In this document: positions 28,528 to 37,958 of the stretch, one piece after another
Numbering within the stretch: position 1 is the stretch's first letter
How the letters are laid out: the number at the start of each line of letters is the position of its first letter
Assembly: GCA_947303085.1 (NCBI GenBank)
Contig: CAMYXP010000009.1
Span: 46,803-110,802, forward strand
Direction: 5' to 3'
DNA length: 64,000 nt
Source: an uncultured Bacteroidales bacterium
Lineage (GTDB): Bacteria > Bacteroidota > Bacteroidia > Bacteroidales > F082
The notes under the pieces: generated by a model
Told to the model about the DNA's origin: nothing
Seen by the model: the letters and a program-made list of their open reading frames with translations, nothing else
Database searches by the model: none
Translations under genes and position numbers: made by a program

Positions 28528-30732
28528 TTAATTTTTAATGAATTTCTCTAATATTTCGTCGGTTTTTATGAAGTACATTCCGCAAGATAATTTAGAAATG
28601 TCAATCTGTTGATTATCAGATGAAATGACTCCTTTTAAGATTATTTTTCCAAAGATGTCCGATATTGTGTAATGTGTTGGCTGGTTGACGCTAATCATTA
28701 TGAAATCGTCGGCCGGATTAGGATAAACCGTGATTTCTGAGTCGCTTGGAGGAGTTGTTTGGTGATGCTCCTCGTAAATCTCATCGCAATCGACATCGCC
28801 AAACTGGATAATTGGCTCACCGTCAACCCAATAGCATCGCATGCCGTCAACACGATAATTTCTGTCTTTCTGAAGCAATCTCTTGGGGAAGAAACTTCTG
28901 GTATGCCCTATGCCGCAGATTATCTGTCCACTGAAGATGTCTTGAGCATTGCTGACAGTCATTATTCGATAAACGGTGCCATTGTATTCGGTGTAGTTAA
29001 CCGCATCCACATGCATCGTAATACTTTGATTGCCAACGCTAATAGTCCATTCATCGCCGACATTGGCATTGAAATTGTAAAGCGTTGTGTAGCTTTCTAA
29101 AAGCTTGTTCCACCAATACACAACGCCGTTGTCGCTGTAAACGTATTCGTGAGTCTTAACAATATTTAATCCTTTGTCGTACAACGTGTTACTCTTAACA
29201 ATCACTTTCGGTCTTGTTGTACCAATGGTGGTGTCGGCAGCACATTCAAGATATTGGTAAGTTATGCTTCCATCGCCGTTTATGATTTCGTAATACCATT
29301 CGGTACCGAGAACAGGGAAGGATGTGGCGATGTCGGGAATATAATTGCAATCATAATCACCATGGTGATAAAGCAGATCTTCGTCCTCCAGATAGCACCT
29401 CAAGTAATCAATATGTGGCGATTCAAACAACAGATTATCATACGGCCAATGATACGGAACCAAACCAGTGTCGTAACCGATGCCGCAAATTATTTTTTCA
29501 TAATAATACTTCCATGTTTGTTCCAAATCATGTGCCACAACATTCAAAATCTTATGTGAATGCTCATTCCAAATGTAATACTCCTCTGATTGGACTGTTA
29601 TTTCGTAAACATGGTCTTCGATTCTGGAAACCCATCTGTCACCAGATTTGGCATTAAACTTATAAAGCACGGTGAATGCATCTATTTTTGGATTATACCA
29701 ATACACAGTTCCGTCATTGTCATACATAAACTCATCATTCTCAACGAGAAAAGTATGCTTAATTCTTTTACATGAATGAGATTGGATGGTGTCGTATCCT
29801 GCGACATAGCTTCGTGAATACCCCAGAGTTTCATTGTTGACGGCTACTCTGTTGTAGTACCACTCTGCTCCTTGTGGGGCAAATTGGTATTCACAATCTT
29901 CGGAAATGGTTTTAAAAAACTTGTTCCATCCAGAATTTTGGTATGATTCCAAACTTCCGCAAGGGACTGTTAGATAATGAGTTGTAAGGGCTTCGAATAA
30001 AGATTGTCCAACTATGGGTGGTTCGGCAGCCAAAATATAAACTTGTGTCAAACCATAATCCATATATAAAAATGCATCCAAACCAATGCTCTTTACGCCA
30101 CAGCCAATAACCAAAGGATTTGTGAAACCATGGCAGTCGCAGAATGCAAGCTCGCCAATGGTAGTTACTGAATTTGGAATGACCAAAGAGCCATGCAATC
30201 CATTACATCCTTCGAAAGCGCCGTTTCCGATTCCTTTAAGAGAATTGCCGAGTAAAAGTTCTCCATCAAAACCGGTGCATCCCTGAAAAGCATTATCACC
30301 AATACTTTCGACCGAATTTGGAATTATTAAATCGCCAGTCATACCGGTACATTGGAAAAAAGCTTCATTATCAATGTGGATTACAGATTCACCAATTGTC
30401 AAATCAGTTATACCGCCACAACGACTAAATGCATATTCACCTATTGTAGTGACAGAATTTGGTATGACCAAAGAACCACTGAGTAAAAAACATGCCTCGA
30501 AAGCCCATTCCTTAATTTTTGTAACAGAATAATTCGACCCATCATATGTAACCATTTCTGGGATGACAAGATTCCCTGATGCCTCATGTCCGTCAACATG
30601 GCCTGTAAGAGTGACCGAGACTCCATCGTAGTTTATAGAATACTTCAGGTTGTTGACAGTAAAATCCTGTGCGGCTAATTTTGTGATTAGCGTTAATATG
30701 ACAAATGCAGATGCTAATATTCTTTTAATCAT
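28528..30732 (-). CDS. BspA-type leucine-rich-repeat protein with T9SS sorting tail
   Basis: A 734-residue exported protein. After a signal peptide ('FVILTLITKLAAQ') come about seven BspA/LRR_5 repeats (residues ~40-250; 'LVIPNSVTTIGEYAFSRC', 'IIPNSVESIGDNAFQGC'). A middle region holds two similar ~160-residue segments, each beginning near 'GAEWYYNRV' or 'GTEWYYEII' and containing 'ICGIGYDTG'/'ICGIGHTRS'. The C terminus 'ITVYPNPADDFIMISV' to 'GMYFIKT' is a type A Por/type IX secretion sorting domain. It is therefore probably delivered to the cell surface. I used the ATG at 30732, where the signal peptide starts. Function is inferred: adhesion or protein binding. Confidence 0.85.
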   Translation of the reverse strand: MIKRILASAFVILTLITKLAAQDFTVNNLKYSINYDGVSVTLTGHVDGHEASGNLVIPEMVTYDGSNYSVTKIKEWAFEACFLLSGSLVIPNSVTTIGEYAFSRCGGITDLTIGESVIHIDNEAFFQCTGMTGDLIIPNSVESIGDNAFQGCTGFDGELLLGNSLKGIGNGAFEGCNGLHGSLVIPNSVTTIGELAFCDCHGFTNPLVIGCGVKSIGLDAFLYMDYGLTQVYILAAEPPIVGQSLFEALTTHYLTVPCGSLESYQNSGWNKFFKTISEDCEYQFAPQGAEWYYNRVAVNNETLGYSRSYVAGYDTIQSHSCKRIKHTFLVENDEFMYDNDGTVYWYNPKIDAFTVLYKFNAKSGDRWVSRIEDHVYEITVQSEEYYIWNEHSHKILNVVAHDLEQTWKYYYEKIICGIGYDTGLVPYHWPYDNLLFESPHIDYLRCYLEDEDLLYHHGDYDCNYIPDIATSFPVLGTEWYYEIINGDGSITYQYLECAADTTIGTTRPKVIVKSNTLYDKGLNIVKTHEYVYSDNGVVYWWNKLLESYTTLYNFNANVGDEWTISVGNQSITMHVDAVNYTEYNGTVYRIMTVSNAQDIFSGQIICGIGHTRSFFPKRLLQKDRNYRVDGMRCYWVDGEPIIQFGDVDCDEIYEEHHQTTPPSDSEITVYPNPADDFIMISVNQPTHYTISDIFGKIILKGVISSDNQQIDISKLSCGMYFIKTDEILEKFIKN

Positions 30733-30746
30733 ATGAACTTCATGGA

Positions 30747-32159
30747 TTAAAACGTATAAACCTCCCACCAATATGGAATTCTGTCAATACCATATTCCTG
30801 CGGTAATGAACTTGGACAATAAAACACACCGTCTGACGACACATTTGCAAGCCAGAATGCCGTGTCGTAATCATCTCCCCAGTTGGTTAAATGAACTTTT
30901 AAGCTTTTTAGACTTGAACAATCCTTAAACATTGACAGATAACAACGGCTTACTAAAGATGTTGCCGGAAGCTCTGGCGCTGATTCAAGTTGTGAACAAC
31001 GATAAAACATTTCTTGATAACAACTTTCAGCCAATGTGGTCGCAGGAAGCGATTCCGGGGCATTTCTCAAATTGATACAATTAAAAAACATCCTTTCGTA
31101 GCAATTTTTCGCTACAGTGGTGGCTGGAAGTTCCACAACAGTTGTAAGATTAATGCAATCGTTGAACATATTGTTATAGCAATAATCGTTCAATGTTTTT
31201 GCTGGAAGTGCAGGTGTTATGGTGAGACTTCTGCATCCGTCAAACATGTAGTAATAGCAATATTCAGCTAATGTGGTTGCAGGTAATTGTGGAGCTCTCA
31301 AAAGTTGGTCACAACCATCAAACATACTGCTATAACACCAAGCCGCTAATGTTGTTGCAGGTAGCTCGGGAGCCTCTGTAATATAATTGCAGTTGGCAAA
31401 CATGGCGGAATAACAACCTTCAGCCAATGTCGTTGCTGGGAGTTCCGGAGCTTCTAATATGCCGCTGCTATCAAACATGTCAGCATAACAATCAGCTGCC
31501 AGAGTTGTTGCAGGTAATTTCGGCGCGACTTTTAAACTGGTGCAATACAAAAACATGCTAACATAACATTCTTCCGCCAGTTTTGTCGCAGGCAATTCCG
31601 GCGCGGTTCTGAGCTCGGTACAACAGCTGAACAAACCTCCATAACAGCGTTTTCCCAACGTTGTGGCCGGCAGTTCTGGCGGTGTCGTTATTCTGGCGCC
31701 ATTAAACAAATCACAGAAACAATAATCCGGGACTTTTCTTAACCTGCATGTCGGGTCAATTAGCGACATGAGATTTCCGCTTACTGCCGTCTTCTTGTCG
31801 TTTGTCTCAAATCTTATAAAAGAATTGTTTTCTTCCAAGTTGACATTGAGACCAAGAGGGTTGTCTCCTCTAATATAAACCTTGTCGCCAGTGTTTTCCA
31901 ATGTGATGACGGTGCTTTCGGCTGTGAATGTTCTCCAGACAACCATGTCGTAACTGTATTCAATATTTGGAATAGGATTAAGCTCTCCATATCCATATCT
32001 TTTCATGCCAATGGTTATGCTGTCTTCTTCGGCAGTGAAGCAAAGTGGATTTGAAACTGCGCTTGGCTCATTGCCTGAACCATCGATGATGTCGTTTTTC
32101 TTACAACAAGCAAAGGCTACTAATAATAACGATAAGAAAACGATTAACGACTTTTTCAT
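30747..32159 (-). CDS. Lipoprotein with ten LPATTLxxxCYxxMF repeats
   Basis: A 470-residue lipoprotein (signal ending 'VAFACCKK'). Residues ~165-430 consist of ten ~25-residue repeats of the type ELPATTLAEGCYSAMFANC, each with two or three cysteines. This is the BspA-like/LRR subfamily with 'LPATTL..CY..MF..C' consensus found on Bacteroidota surface proteins. Upstream of the repeats is a beta-sandwich-like region. It follows the TPR/HTH gene by 11 nt and precedes the LRR protein by 14 nt. A role in surface binding is inferred. Confidence 0.8.
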   Translation of the reverse strand: MKKSLIVFLSLLLVAFACCKKNDIIDGSGNEPSAVSNPLCFTAEEDSITIGMKRYGYGELNPIPNIEYSYDMVVWRTFTAESTVITLENTGDKVYIRGDNPLGLNVNLEENNSFIRFETNDKKTAVSGNLMSLIDPTCRLRKVPDYCFCDLFNGARITTPPELPATTLGKRCYGGLFSCCTELRTAPELPATKLAEECYVSMFLYCTSLKVAPKLPATTLAADCYADMFDSSGILEAPELPATTLAEGCYSAMFANCNYITEAPELPATTLAAWCYSSMFDGCDQLLRAPQLPATTLAEYCYYYMFDGCRSLTITPALPAKTLNDYCYNNMFNDCINLTTVVELPATTVAKNCYERMFFNCINLRNAPESLPATTLAESCYQEMFYRCSQLESAPELPATSLVSRCYLSMFKDCSSLKSLKVHLTNWGDDYDTAFWLANVSSDGVFYCPSSLPQEYGIDRIPYWWEVYTF

Positions 32160-32170
32160 AATATTAAGCT

Positions 32171-33523
32171 TTATATCTCTTCAATAATCTCTTCAAAACT
32201 CCTTGCATCCTCATTGCCGTTCATCTTCTCCTGCTTGATGCGCGACTTGCGGCGGGCGTAGGATGCCGTCTGTGTGTTCATCAATATCGCGATGACCTGG
32301 TTGCTGAAACCGAGCCTCGTCAGGCTGCAAATCTTCAAATCCTCTTGCGTCAATGAAGGGTATTTTGCTATAAGTTTGTTGTTTAAATCGTTGTAAATCA
32401 AATTGATGAGATTCATAAAATCGTCCCACGAATCATTGTCAAGCTGAAAATCCAATGTGCTTGCCGTTATCTGTTCCGTCAAGGCGAGTGCAGTGACGTA
32501 GACCTTGTTTTTCTTCAAAGCCGCCTCAAACTGGTTCTTTGTTTTCTCGGATTCGAGCTGAGACCTCAAAGTCCTCTGACGGAGCAAGATAATTGTAATA
32601 ACCAATGCAATTACGAGCACTCCGAGAACGCCAGCAAAGTACAAAGTCCTCACTTTTTGTCTGGCTTTCAATGAGTTTTCCTGCATTTTGAGGTCGCTTT
32701 CGTTTTTTATGCGCCGTAGTTCCTCGCTGCGGTGCTGGCAGTCGGCCACAATCATGTTTTCGTTGAAAAGCTCATGATACTCAAGGGCTTTCTGATAGTC
32801 TCCACGCAACTGGTAAATCAGGCTCAATGTTTGATACGCAGACATTCTCGCGCCGGCTTTGTCGCTTTTTACCGCCTCGTTGAGATAAACGATGGCATTG
32901 GCATCATCTTCAAGATAATAATATGCCAAACCGAGCAGGAGGTGGCATTGGTCGTGGTCCGCGCCACCTTCAAGTGCCTGGTTTACAAAGGTTATGACTT
33001 TGTCAAAATTCTCATTTGTCATGTAGATATCTCTCGATAAATCCAGATACAGATCTGCAATGAAAGCATTGTCTTTCAATGATTTTGCAATTATCAGAGC
33101 CTCATTATAATAATACTCGGCATCATTAATATTATTCATTGAAGCTGCAGCACGGCCTGCATTTCTCAACGATTTCATCAGATAATTTTGCTCGTGAAGC
33201 TCGCGGAAAAGGGCGGAGGCATCCTGATGAAGCTCCAGCGCATCCTCAAAAAGTCCCTGAAGCCAGTAAATCTCGCCGAGTCTGTCTTCGGTCTCGGCTT
33301 TCAATTCCTTGGTTTCAACATTGTTGGTATCGGAACGTTCAATCGCCACAAGTGCCTCGTTGAATGCTTTGGCGGCATCCTCGTTTTGTTTCGCTTCGCG
33401 CAGTTCAACACCTTTATTATATAATGCAAGCGCCTCGTCGCGACGTGGTTTCTGTCCGCATGAGACAAAAACCATTGTCATGACAACAAACAAGAAAATA
33501 ATATAGCTTTTTAAAATTCGCAT
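32171..33523 (-). CDS. TPR lipoprotein with membrane helix and LuxR-like HTH C terminus
   Basis: A 450-residue protein of the Bacteroidota TPR/HTH regulator type. It has an N-terminal hydrophobic signal with lipobox-like 'FVSCGQ', about six tetratricopeptide units (residues ~25-265; 'ALALYNKGVELREAKQNEDA'), a membrane helix 'GVLGVLVIALVITIILL' (~305-325), a coiled coil and a C-terminal helix-turn-helix ('LTQEDLKICSLTRLGFSNQV' then 'IAILMNTQTASYARRKSRIK'). The TPR part would be periplasmic and the HTH cytoplasmic. It is the first gene of the operon with three exported proteins, so it may sense surface state and regulate them; that is inference. Start chosen at 33523, the ATG nearest the signal sequence. 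Confidence 0.8.
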   Translation of the reverse strand: MRILKSYIIFLFVVMTMVFVSCGQKPRRDEALALYNKGVELREAKQNEDAAKAFNEALVAIERSDTNNVETKELKAETEDRLGEIYWLQGLFEDALELHQDASALFRELHEQNYLMKSLRNAGRAAASMNNINDAEYYYNEALIIAKSLKDNAFIADLYLDLSRDIYMTNENFDKVITFVNQALEGGADHDQCHLLLGLAYYYLEDDANAIVYLNEAVKSDKAGARMSAYQTLSLIYQLRGDYQKALEYHELFNENMIVADCQHRSEELRRIKNESDLKMQENSLKARQKVRTLYFAGVLGVLVIALVITIILLRQRTLRSQLESEKTKNQFEAALKKNKVYVTALALTEQITASTLDFQLDNDSWDDFMNLINLIYNDLNNKLIAKYPSLTQEDLKICSLTRLGFSNQVIAILMNTQTASYARRKSRIKQEKMNGNEDARSFEEIIEEI

Positions 33524-33788
33524 AGTCGTTTTAAATGTTTTCATTGCAAAGATATAACAAAATTTTTTATGAAAAACAAATTGTCAAGTCAAAATCACGC
33601 ATTGCCTATCGTTTGTCTATCATCTTAAATTTTAAATATTTGATAATCAATATAATAAAAATATACATGTCTATGGTTTGTCTATCATTGTTCACCTGTT
33701 ATGATTATCGAAAATAATAAAAATCTAAAGTCTAGGGTCTAATGTCTAAAGTCTTTTTACTATTTTTGCACAGTTTTTCAAATTGAAA
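33524..33788. other. Intergenic region between TPR regulator and symporter
   Basis: AT-rich, divergent promoter region. It contains a simple-repeat tract of GTCTAAA/GTCTAGG units (33721-33754) and a -7 box TATTTTTG (33761-33768) for the symporter gene, giving a leader of about 15 nt. I see no gene or clear operator. Confidence 0.5.
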
Positions 33789-35258
33789 ATGGCGATTTCT
33801 TTTTACCATATTTTAGGCCTCGTTTTATCGATACTTTTGATAGAAGTGGTTGGTATTTTGTCGGTCAGACGTGTAAAAAACGAGAGCGACTTCAATACCG
33901 GCGGCGGACGTGCAGGCACATGGGTCGTCGCCGGAACAATTATCGGGACATTAGTCGGCGGACAGTCGACTGTTGGAACGGCACAGCTCGCCTTCAGCTT
34001 CGGCATCTCGGCATGGTGGTTCACCATGGGAATGGCGCTCGGATGTGTGGCATTGGCGATAGGTTACGTGGTGCCGTTACGACGCAGCGGAAGCACCACT
34101 TTGCTTGAGATAGTCCGCAAGGAATACGGCCGTAAAGCCGAGATGACGGGCTCGGTTCTTTGCTCGCTTGGCATGTTCATCAGCATCATCGCCCAGGTTT
34201 TGTCGGCCTCGGCCTTGCTGATGACGCTTTTCAACATACCGTTCTGGTTAGCCGCCGTCATTTCGGCTATAATTATGACTTTGTATGTGGTCTTCGGCGG
34301 CTTGTGGAGCGCAGGCATAGGCGGCGTGGTGAAAATCATATTGTTATGCCTCTCCGCGCTGGCGGCCGGCGTCATCGTGCTTGTCCTCTCAAAAGGCTAC
34401 TCCGGCTTGATGGAAACTATAAATCATATCTTGTTAAACACTGACATTCAATCGGTTGACGGACTAAACACCGTGCAAGATGTGAACCATAAATATCAAA
34501 ATCTGTTTGCGCGCGGCGTCTCAAAAGACGTGGGATCCTGCATCTCGGTCATCCTAGGCGTACTGTCGACCCAGACCTACGCACAGGCCATCTGGGCGGG
34601 TCGTGCCGACAGCGTGGCGCGCAAAGGTGCTCTGATTTCGGCAATTATTTCCATTCCGATAGGCTTCGCCTGCGTGATTGTGGGTATGTATATGCGTGCT
34701 CATTACATCACCGTCGACGAACTTAACGCATTGACACTCATCGGGAAAGACATCCCCGAAGGCCTAGGCGTGATGCGCAGCTCGGCTCAGGCGTTCCCGA
34801 TGTTCGTCACCAACCACATGCCGAATTTCTTGGGCGGCATTGTGCTCGGCACCTTGTTGATAACCATCATCATAGGCGGCTCGGGCCTCACTCTTGGCGC
34901 CTCCACGATTTTGGTGAAAGACGTGTTCAAACCGAACAACAAACTCCTGATTTCGCGCATGACTATCGTAGGCATTCAACTCGTTGCAGTCATAGTAGCG
35001 GCATCATTCTCAGGACGTTACATCAACGACCTAGGGTTCTTGTCGATGGGATTGCGCACCACGGCTACATTCGTGCCACTTACCTTGGCGCTGTTTTTCC
35101 CAGGCCGTTTCAAGCCGAAATGGATTTTCTTATCGATTATTTTCGGAACAGCATGCCTTATTTTCGGAGAAATTGTATCTTTGCCTGTCGATTCAATCTA
35201 CGTTGGGTTGCTCGGCTCGATGCTGTGTTGTTTGCTTGGTGTCAGAAAATCCAGATAG
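33789..35258 (+). CDS. Sodium:solute symporter family protein
   Basis: A 489-residue inner-membrane transporter with about 13 hydrophobic helices and the SSS-family features 'GGRAGTWVVAGTIIGTLVGG' (Na+ site region on helices 1-2) and 'LVFGGLWSAGIGGVVKI'-like segments. Members import sugars, amino acids, vitamins or acids with Na+; the substrate is not readable here. It is convergent with the GH20 hexosaminidase (1 nt between stops). I chose the ATG at 33789 over a TTG two codons earlier. Confidence 0.9.
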   Translation: MAISFYHILGLVLSILLIEVVGILSVRRVKNESDFNTGGGRAGTWVVAGTIIGTLVGGQSTVGTAQLAFSFGISAWWFTMGMALGCVALAIGYVVPLRRSGSTTLLEIVRKEYGRKAEMTGSVLCSLGMFISIIAQVLSASALLMTLFNIPFWLAAVISAIIMTLYVVFGGLWSAGIGGVVKIILLCLSALAAGVIVLVLSKGYSGLMETINHILLNTDIQSVDGLNTVQDVNHKYQNLFARGVSKDVGSCISVILGVLSTQTYAQAIWAGRADSVARKGALISAIISIPIGFACVIVGMYMRAHYITVDELNALTLIGKDIPEGLGVMRSSAQAFPMFVTNHMPNFLGGIVLGTLLITIIIGGSGLTLGASTILVKDVFKPNNKLLISRMTIVGIQLVAVIVAASFSGRYINDLGFLSMGLRTTATFVPLTLALFFPGRFKPKWIFLSIIFGTACLIFGEIVSLPVDSIYVGLLGSMLCCLLGVRKSR

Positions 35259-35259
35259 T

Positions 35260-37578
35260 TTATCTGACCTCTATCTCATCAACGAAAATCCATGCCGGAT
35301 AACCGTAGCCTGAATGTCCCTTCGGACAGTCGAACGGCTCGGCTATAATCTCTACATAACGAGTGATTATTGGTGAGAAGCTGATTTCAACAGGGTAGAA
35401 GGTGTCGCTGTAATCGGCAGGCATCATCTCGAAATTCTTGCTGAAAACTTCATTAAACTTGATTCCATCGTCAGAGACGAGCACTTTAACAGATTTTGCG
35501 TTGAAAATCCAGTCTTTCATGTTGACGTTGAGGTTGAATCTCACCTCGCTGATCTCCGTCGGCTCCAGCATGTCGATGGTGGCGTCCATTTTCTTGCCAA
35601 ACCAGCCAATCCAGCGGCCGCTGCGGTAGTTGGTGCCTCCTCTTAAGCCGTCGATCAACACGTCAGCGCCATCGTAAGCATATTCTTTGTTTGGCTGATC
35701 TTTCAGAGTTATCGGCTTCATCGACGCTTTGTTGAAGTCGAAATCGGTCTTGAAAGCACGCCCCTTGGTGCCGTCAGGATGCAAAACATAACACTCGAGA
35801 TGGCAGTTTTGAGTGATCTTCAGTGGCTCTGAATAATTTATATCGTCTTGACCGTCAATGGAATACATTATTTCTCCGTCGACTTGCTTCGACATGTTCA
35901 CCTCGATGACGCCTTCTTGCACGTTAGGGACAATCTTCACGTCGATGTCGAAGATATGCGTCGCGTAGTTCCATTTATAAAGGTCGTAAAGCTTCGTGAG
36001 GCGATATTCGCGTTTCACCCAGTCGTCGTAGTTTTTCTGTCGCGGGTCGCACCACTGTACCTCGGCGAGCGCTCCGATACGAGGTAACATTCTGTATAAC
36101 AACACGTTAAACTCGCTGGTGTATTCTGTCCAGATGTTGGCTTGCGGACCTAAAATGTATTTTTCCTCCTCTTCGGTAAGGCTGTCGGGGATAGGCTCAA
36201 GCGAATAAACTTTTTTTACGGAGTTGTAGCCGCCGCCGGCAAGAGGCTCGCTTTCGCTGTCAAGTGATTGATAATAATCGAAATAGAGATAGTCGTTAGG
36301 CGTCATGATGACGTTGTGGTGCATTTTCGCGGCCTTGAATCCTCCTGAACTGCCTCGCCAGCTCATCACTGTGGCGTTTGGTGCCAGCTCACCGTCGAGC
36401 ATCTCGTCCCATCCGATGATGTGACGCCCATGATCTTCAATGAATTGCTCCATTCTCGACATCACATAACTCTGCAGATAATCTTCTGCTGAATGATTTT
36501 TATCGTCTTTCAAGCCTAACTCTTTAATCTTGGCTTGGCATTTCGGACATTGCTCCCAACGTGTGCGCGGAACCTCGTCGCCGCCGATGTGGATGTATTC
36601 GCTCGGGAATATCTCCATCACCTCAAGTAACACATTCTCAAGGAATTGCATGGCTTCCTCATTGCCTGCGCAAATCACATCTTCCGAAACGCCCCATTGT
36701 TTCCAAACCTCGTAAGGCCCTCCAGTGCATCCTAGCTCCGGATACGATGCCAAAGCCGCCAGCATATGTCCAGGAAGGTCAATCTCAGGAATGATGGTGA
36801 TATGTCGGTCAGCAGCATATTTTACAAGGTCTTTCAGCTCTTCCTGAGTATAATAACCACCATGACGGATTGAGTCGAATGCCATCGATTTCCCAATCAG
36901 AGTGCCTGAGCGCCATGCTCCGATTTCAGTCAGTTTCGGATATTCTTTGATCTCGATGCGCCAGCCTTGGTCGTCGGTGAGATGCATGTGAAACTTGTTT
37001 ACGTTGTGTAGCGCCATAGCGTCGATATACACTTTGACTGAATCGATAGGGAAGAAATGACGGCTCACGTCGAGGTGCATGCCGCGGTAGGCGAAGCGCG
37101 GATAATCGTTGATCACGCCCGACGGGAACGCTATGTTTGCATCGCGAACGCCGACAGGAAGACTTTTTCTTATGGTCTGTATGGCGTAGAAAATACCTGC
37201 CGAGCTACCTGCTGAGATGTCTATAACACTCTCATTTACAATGATTTGATAAGCCTCGTCGTTGTCAAAAGCTTTTGGATTTATCTTGAAATTGATGGCG
37301 TTGATCATCTCATTGTCGGTGCATCTCACCGTCGGACGCATACCTATGATCTCATCCAGATAATCTGCCAAAAAGTTGGCTTCTTTTTGTAACTCCGAGT
37401 GTTTTGATGAATATGTGATAACCGTGTTTCTATCAAAGATAAACGGGTTATGTTCGGTGAGATTTATTTCTTTCGGCAGCGGAACAACTTGATAATCAGC
37501 GATTTCCAATTGGTTGTTGCACGATGCGAAGGCTAAAGTCAGAAGTATTCCGATGATTGTGAGCTTTGTGTTTTTCAT
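35260..37578 (-). CDS. Beta-N-acetylhexosaminidase, GH20, with F5/8-like C-terminal domain
   Basis: A 772-residue lipoprotein (lipobox 'FASC'). The GH20b domain lies at ~30-155, the GH20 (beta/alpha)8 barrel at ~155-505 with catalytic pair in 'HIGGDEVPRTRW', and substrate-binding 'HLTDDQGWRIEIKEYPKLTE'. A small beta domain and a C-terminal F5/8 type C-like carbohydrate-binding domain (~630-772) follow. It removes terminal GlcNAc or GalNAc from glycans using substrate-assisted catalysis, at the cell surface or in the periplasm. Together with the PNGase F homologue it fits harvesting of host glycoprotein glycans. Confidence 0.95.
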   Translation of the reverse strand: MKNTKLTIIGILLTLAFASCNNQLEIADYQVVPLPKEINLTEHNPFIFDRNTVITYSSKHSELQKEANFLADYLDEIIGMRPTVRCTDNEMINAINFKINPKAFDNDEAYQIIVNESVIDISAGSSAGIFYAIQTIRKSLPVGVRDANIAFPSGVINDYPRFAYRGMHLDVSRHFFPIDSVKVYIDAMALHNVNKFHMHLTDDQGWRIEIKEYPKLTEIGAWRSGTLIGKSMAFDSIRHGGYYTQEELKDLVKYAADRHITIIPEIDLPGHMLAALASYPELGCTGGPYEVWKQWGVSEDVICAGNEEAMQFLENVLLEVMEIFPSEYIHIGGDEVPRTRWEQCPKCQAKIKELGLKDDKNHSAEDYLQSYVMSRMEQFIEDHGRHIIGWDEMLDGELAPNATVMSWRGSSGGFKAAKMHHNVIMTPNDYLYFDYYQSLDSESEPLAGGGYNSVKKVYSLEPIPDSLTEEEEKYILGPQANIWTEYTSEFNVLLYRMLPRIGALAEVQWCDPRQKNYDDWVKREYRLTKLYDLYKWNYATHIFDIDVKIVPNVQEGVIEVNMSKQVDGEIMYSIDGQDDINYSEPLKITQNCHLECYVLHPDGTKGRAFKTDFDFNKASMKPITLKDQPNKEYAYDGADVLIDGLRGGTNYRSGRWIGWFGKKMDATIDMLEPTEISEVRFNLNVNMKDWIFNAKSVKVLVSDDGIKFNEVFSKNFEMMPADYSDTFYPVEISFSPIITRYVEIIAEPFDCPKGHSGYGYPAWIFVDEIEVR

Positions 37579-37607
37579 AATTGATTAATTTTAGGCTGCT
37601 AAATTAC

Positions 37608-37639
37608 AAAAAAAGCTGACATCTCTGCCAGCTTTTTTT
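37608..37639 (-). terminator. Intrinsic terminator between tRNA-Arg and GH20 gene
   Basis: The stem AAAAAAAGCTG (37608-37618) pairs with CAGCTTTTTTT (37629-37639), with a 10-nt loop and a T-run on either strand. It probably ends the leftward tRNA transcript. Confidence 0.75.
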
Positions 37640-37641
37640 TG

Positions 37642-37715
37642 TGAACTAGGCGGGAGTCGAACCCACAACCGCCTGATCCGTAGTCAGGGACTCTATCCAA
37701 TTGAGCTACTAGTCC
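37642..37715 (-). tRNA. tRNA-Arg (ACG)
   Basis: On the minus strand the acceptor GGACTAG pairs with CTAGTTC (one G-U), and the discriminator is A. The anticodon stem CCTGA/TCAGG holds loop CTACGGA, anticodon ACG, read as ICG after A34 editing. The T arm is GTGGG-TTCGACT-CCCGC. CCA is not encoded. Confidence 0.95.
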
Positions 37716-37786
37716 ATTGCGCTGCAAAAATACAGCTTTTTTTAATACCTTCAACAAAAAATTCTATTTTTTTGTTGCGCGGCTTG

Positions 37787-37868
37787 TGGGGGAGGGTGGA
37801 CTCGAACCACCGAACTCATCCGAGGACAGATTTACAGTCTGTTGCAATTGCCGCTATGCGACTCCCCC
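37787..37868 (-). tRNA. tRNA-Tyr (GTA)
   Basis: The minus strand acceptor GGGGGAG pairs with CTCCCCC, discriminator A. The anticodon stem ACAGA/TCTGT holds loop CTGTAAA, anticodon GTA. The long variable arm fits tyrosine (class II). CCA is not encoded. Confidence 0.95.
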
Positions 37869-37958
37869 GAGGATTTTTGCGCTGCAAAATTACGATTTTT
37901 TCCGCATTGTGCAACAAAAATTATCAAAAATTTTATTTGAATTATAAGAAATTATAAA

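Noticed and set aside
37717..37957. Small plus-strand ORFs over tRNA-Tyr
   Set aside because: They are antisense to a well-formed tRNA and have no start signals.
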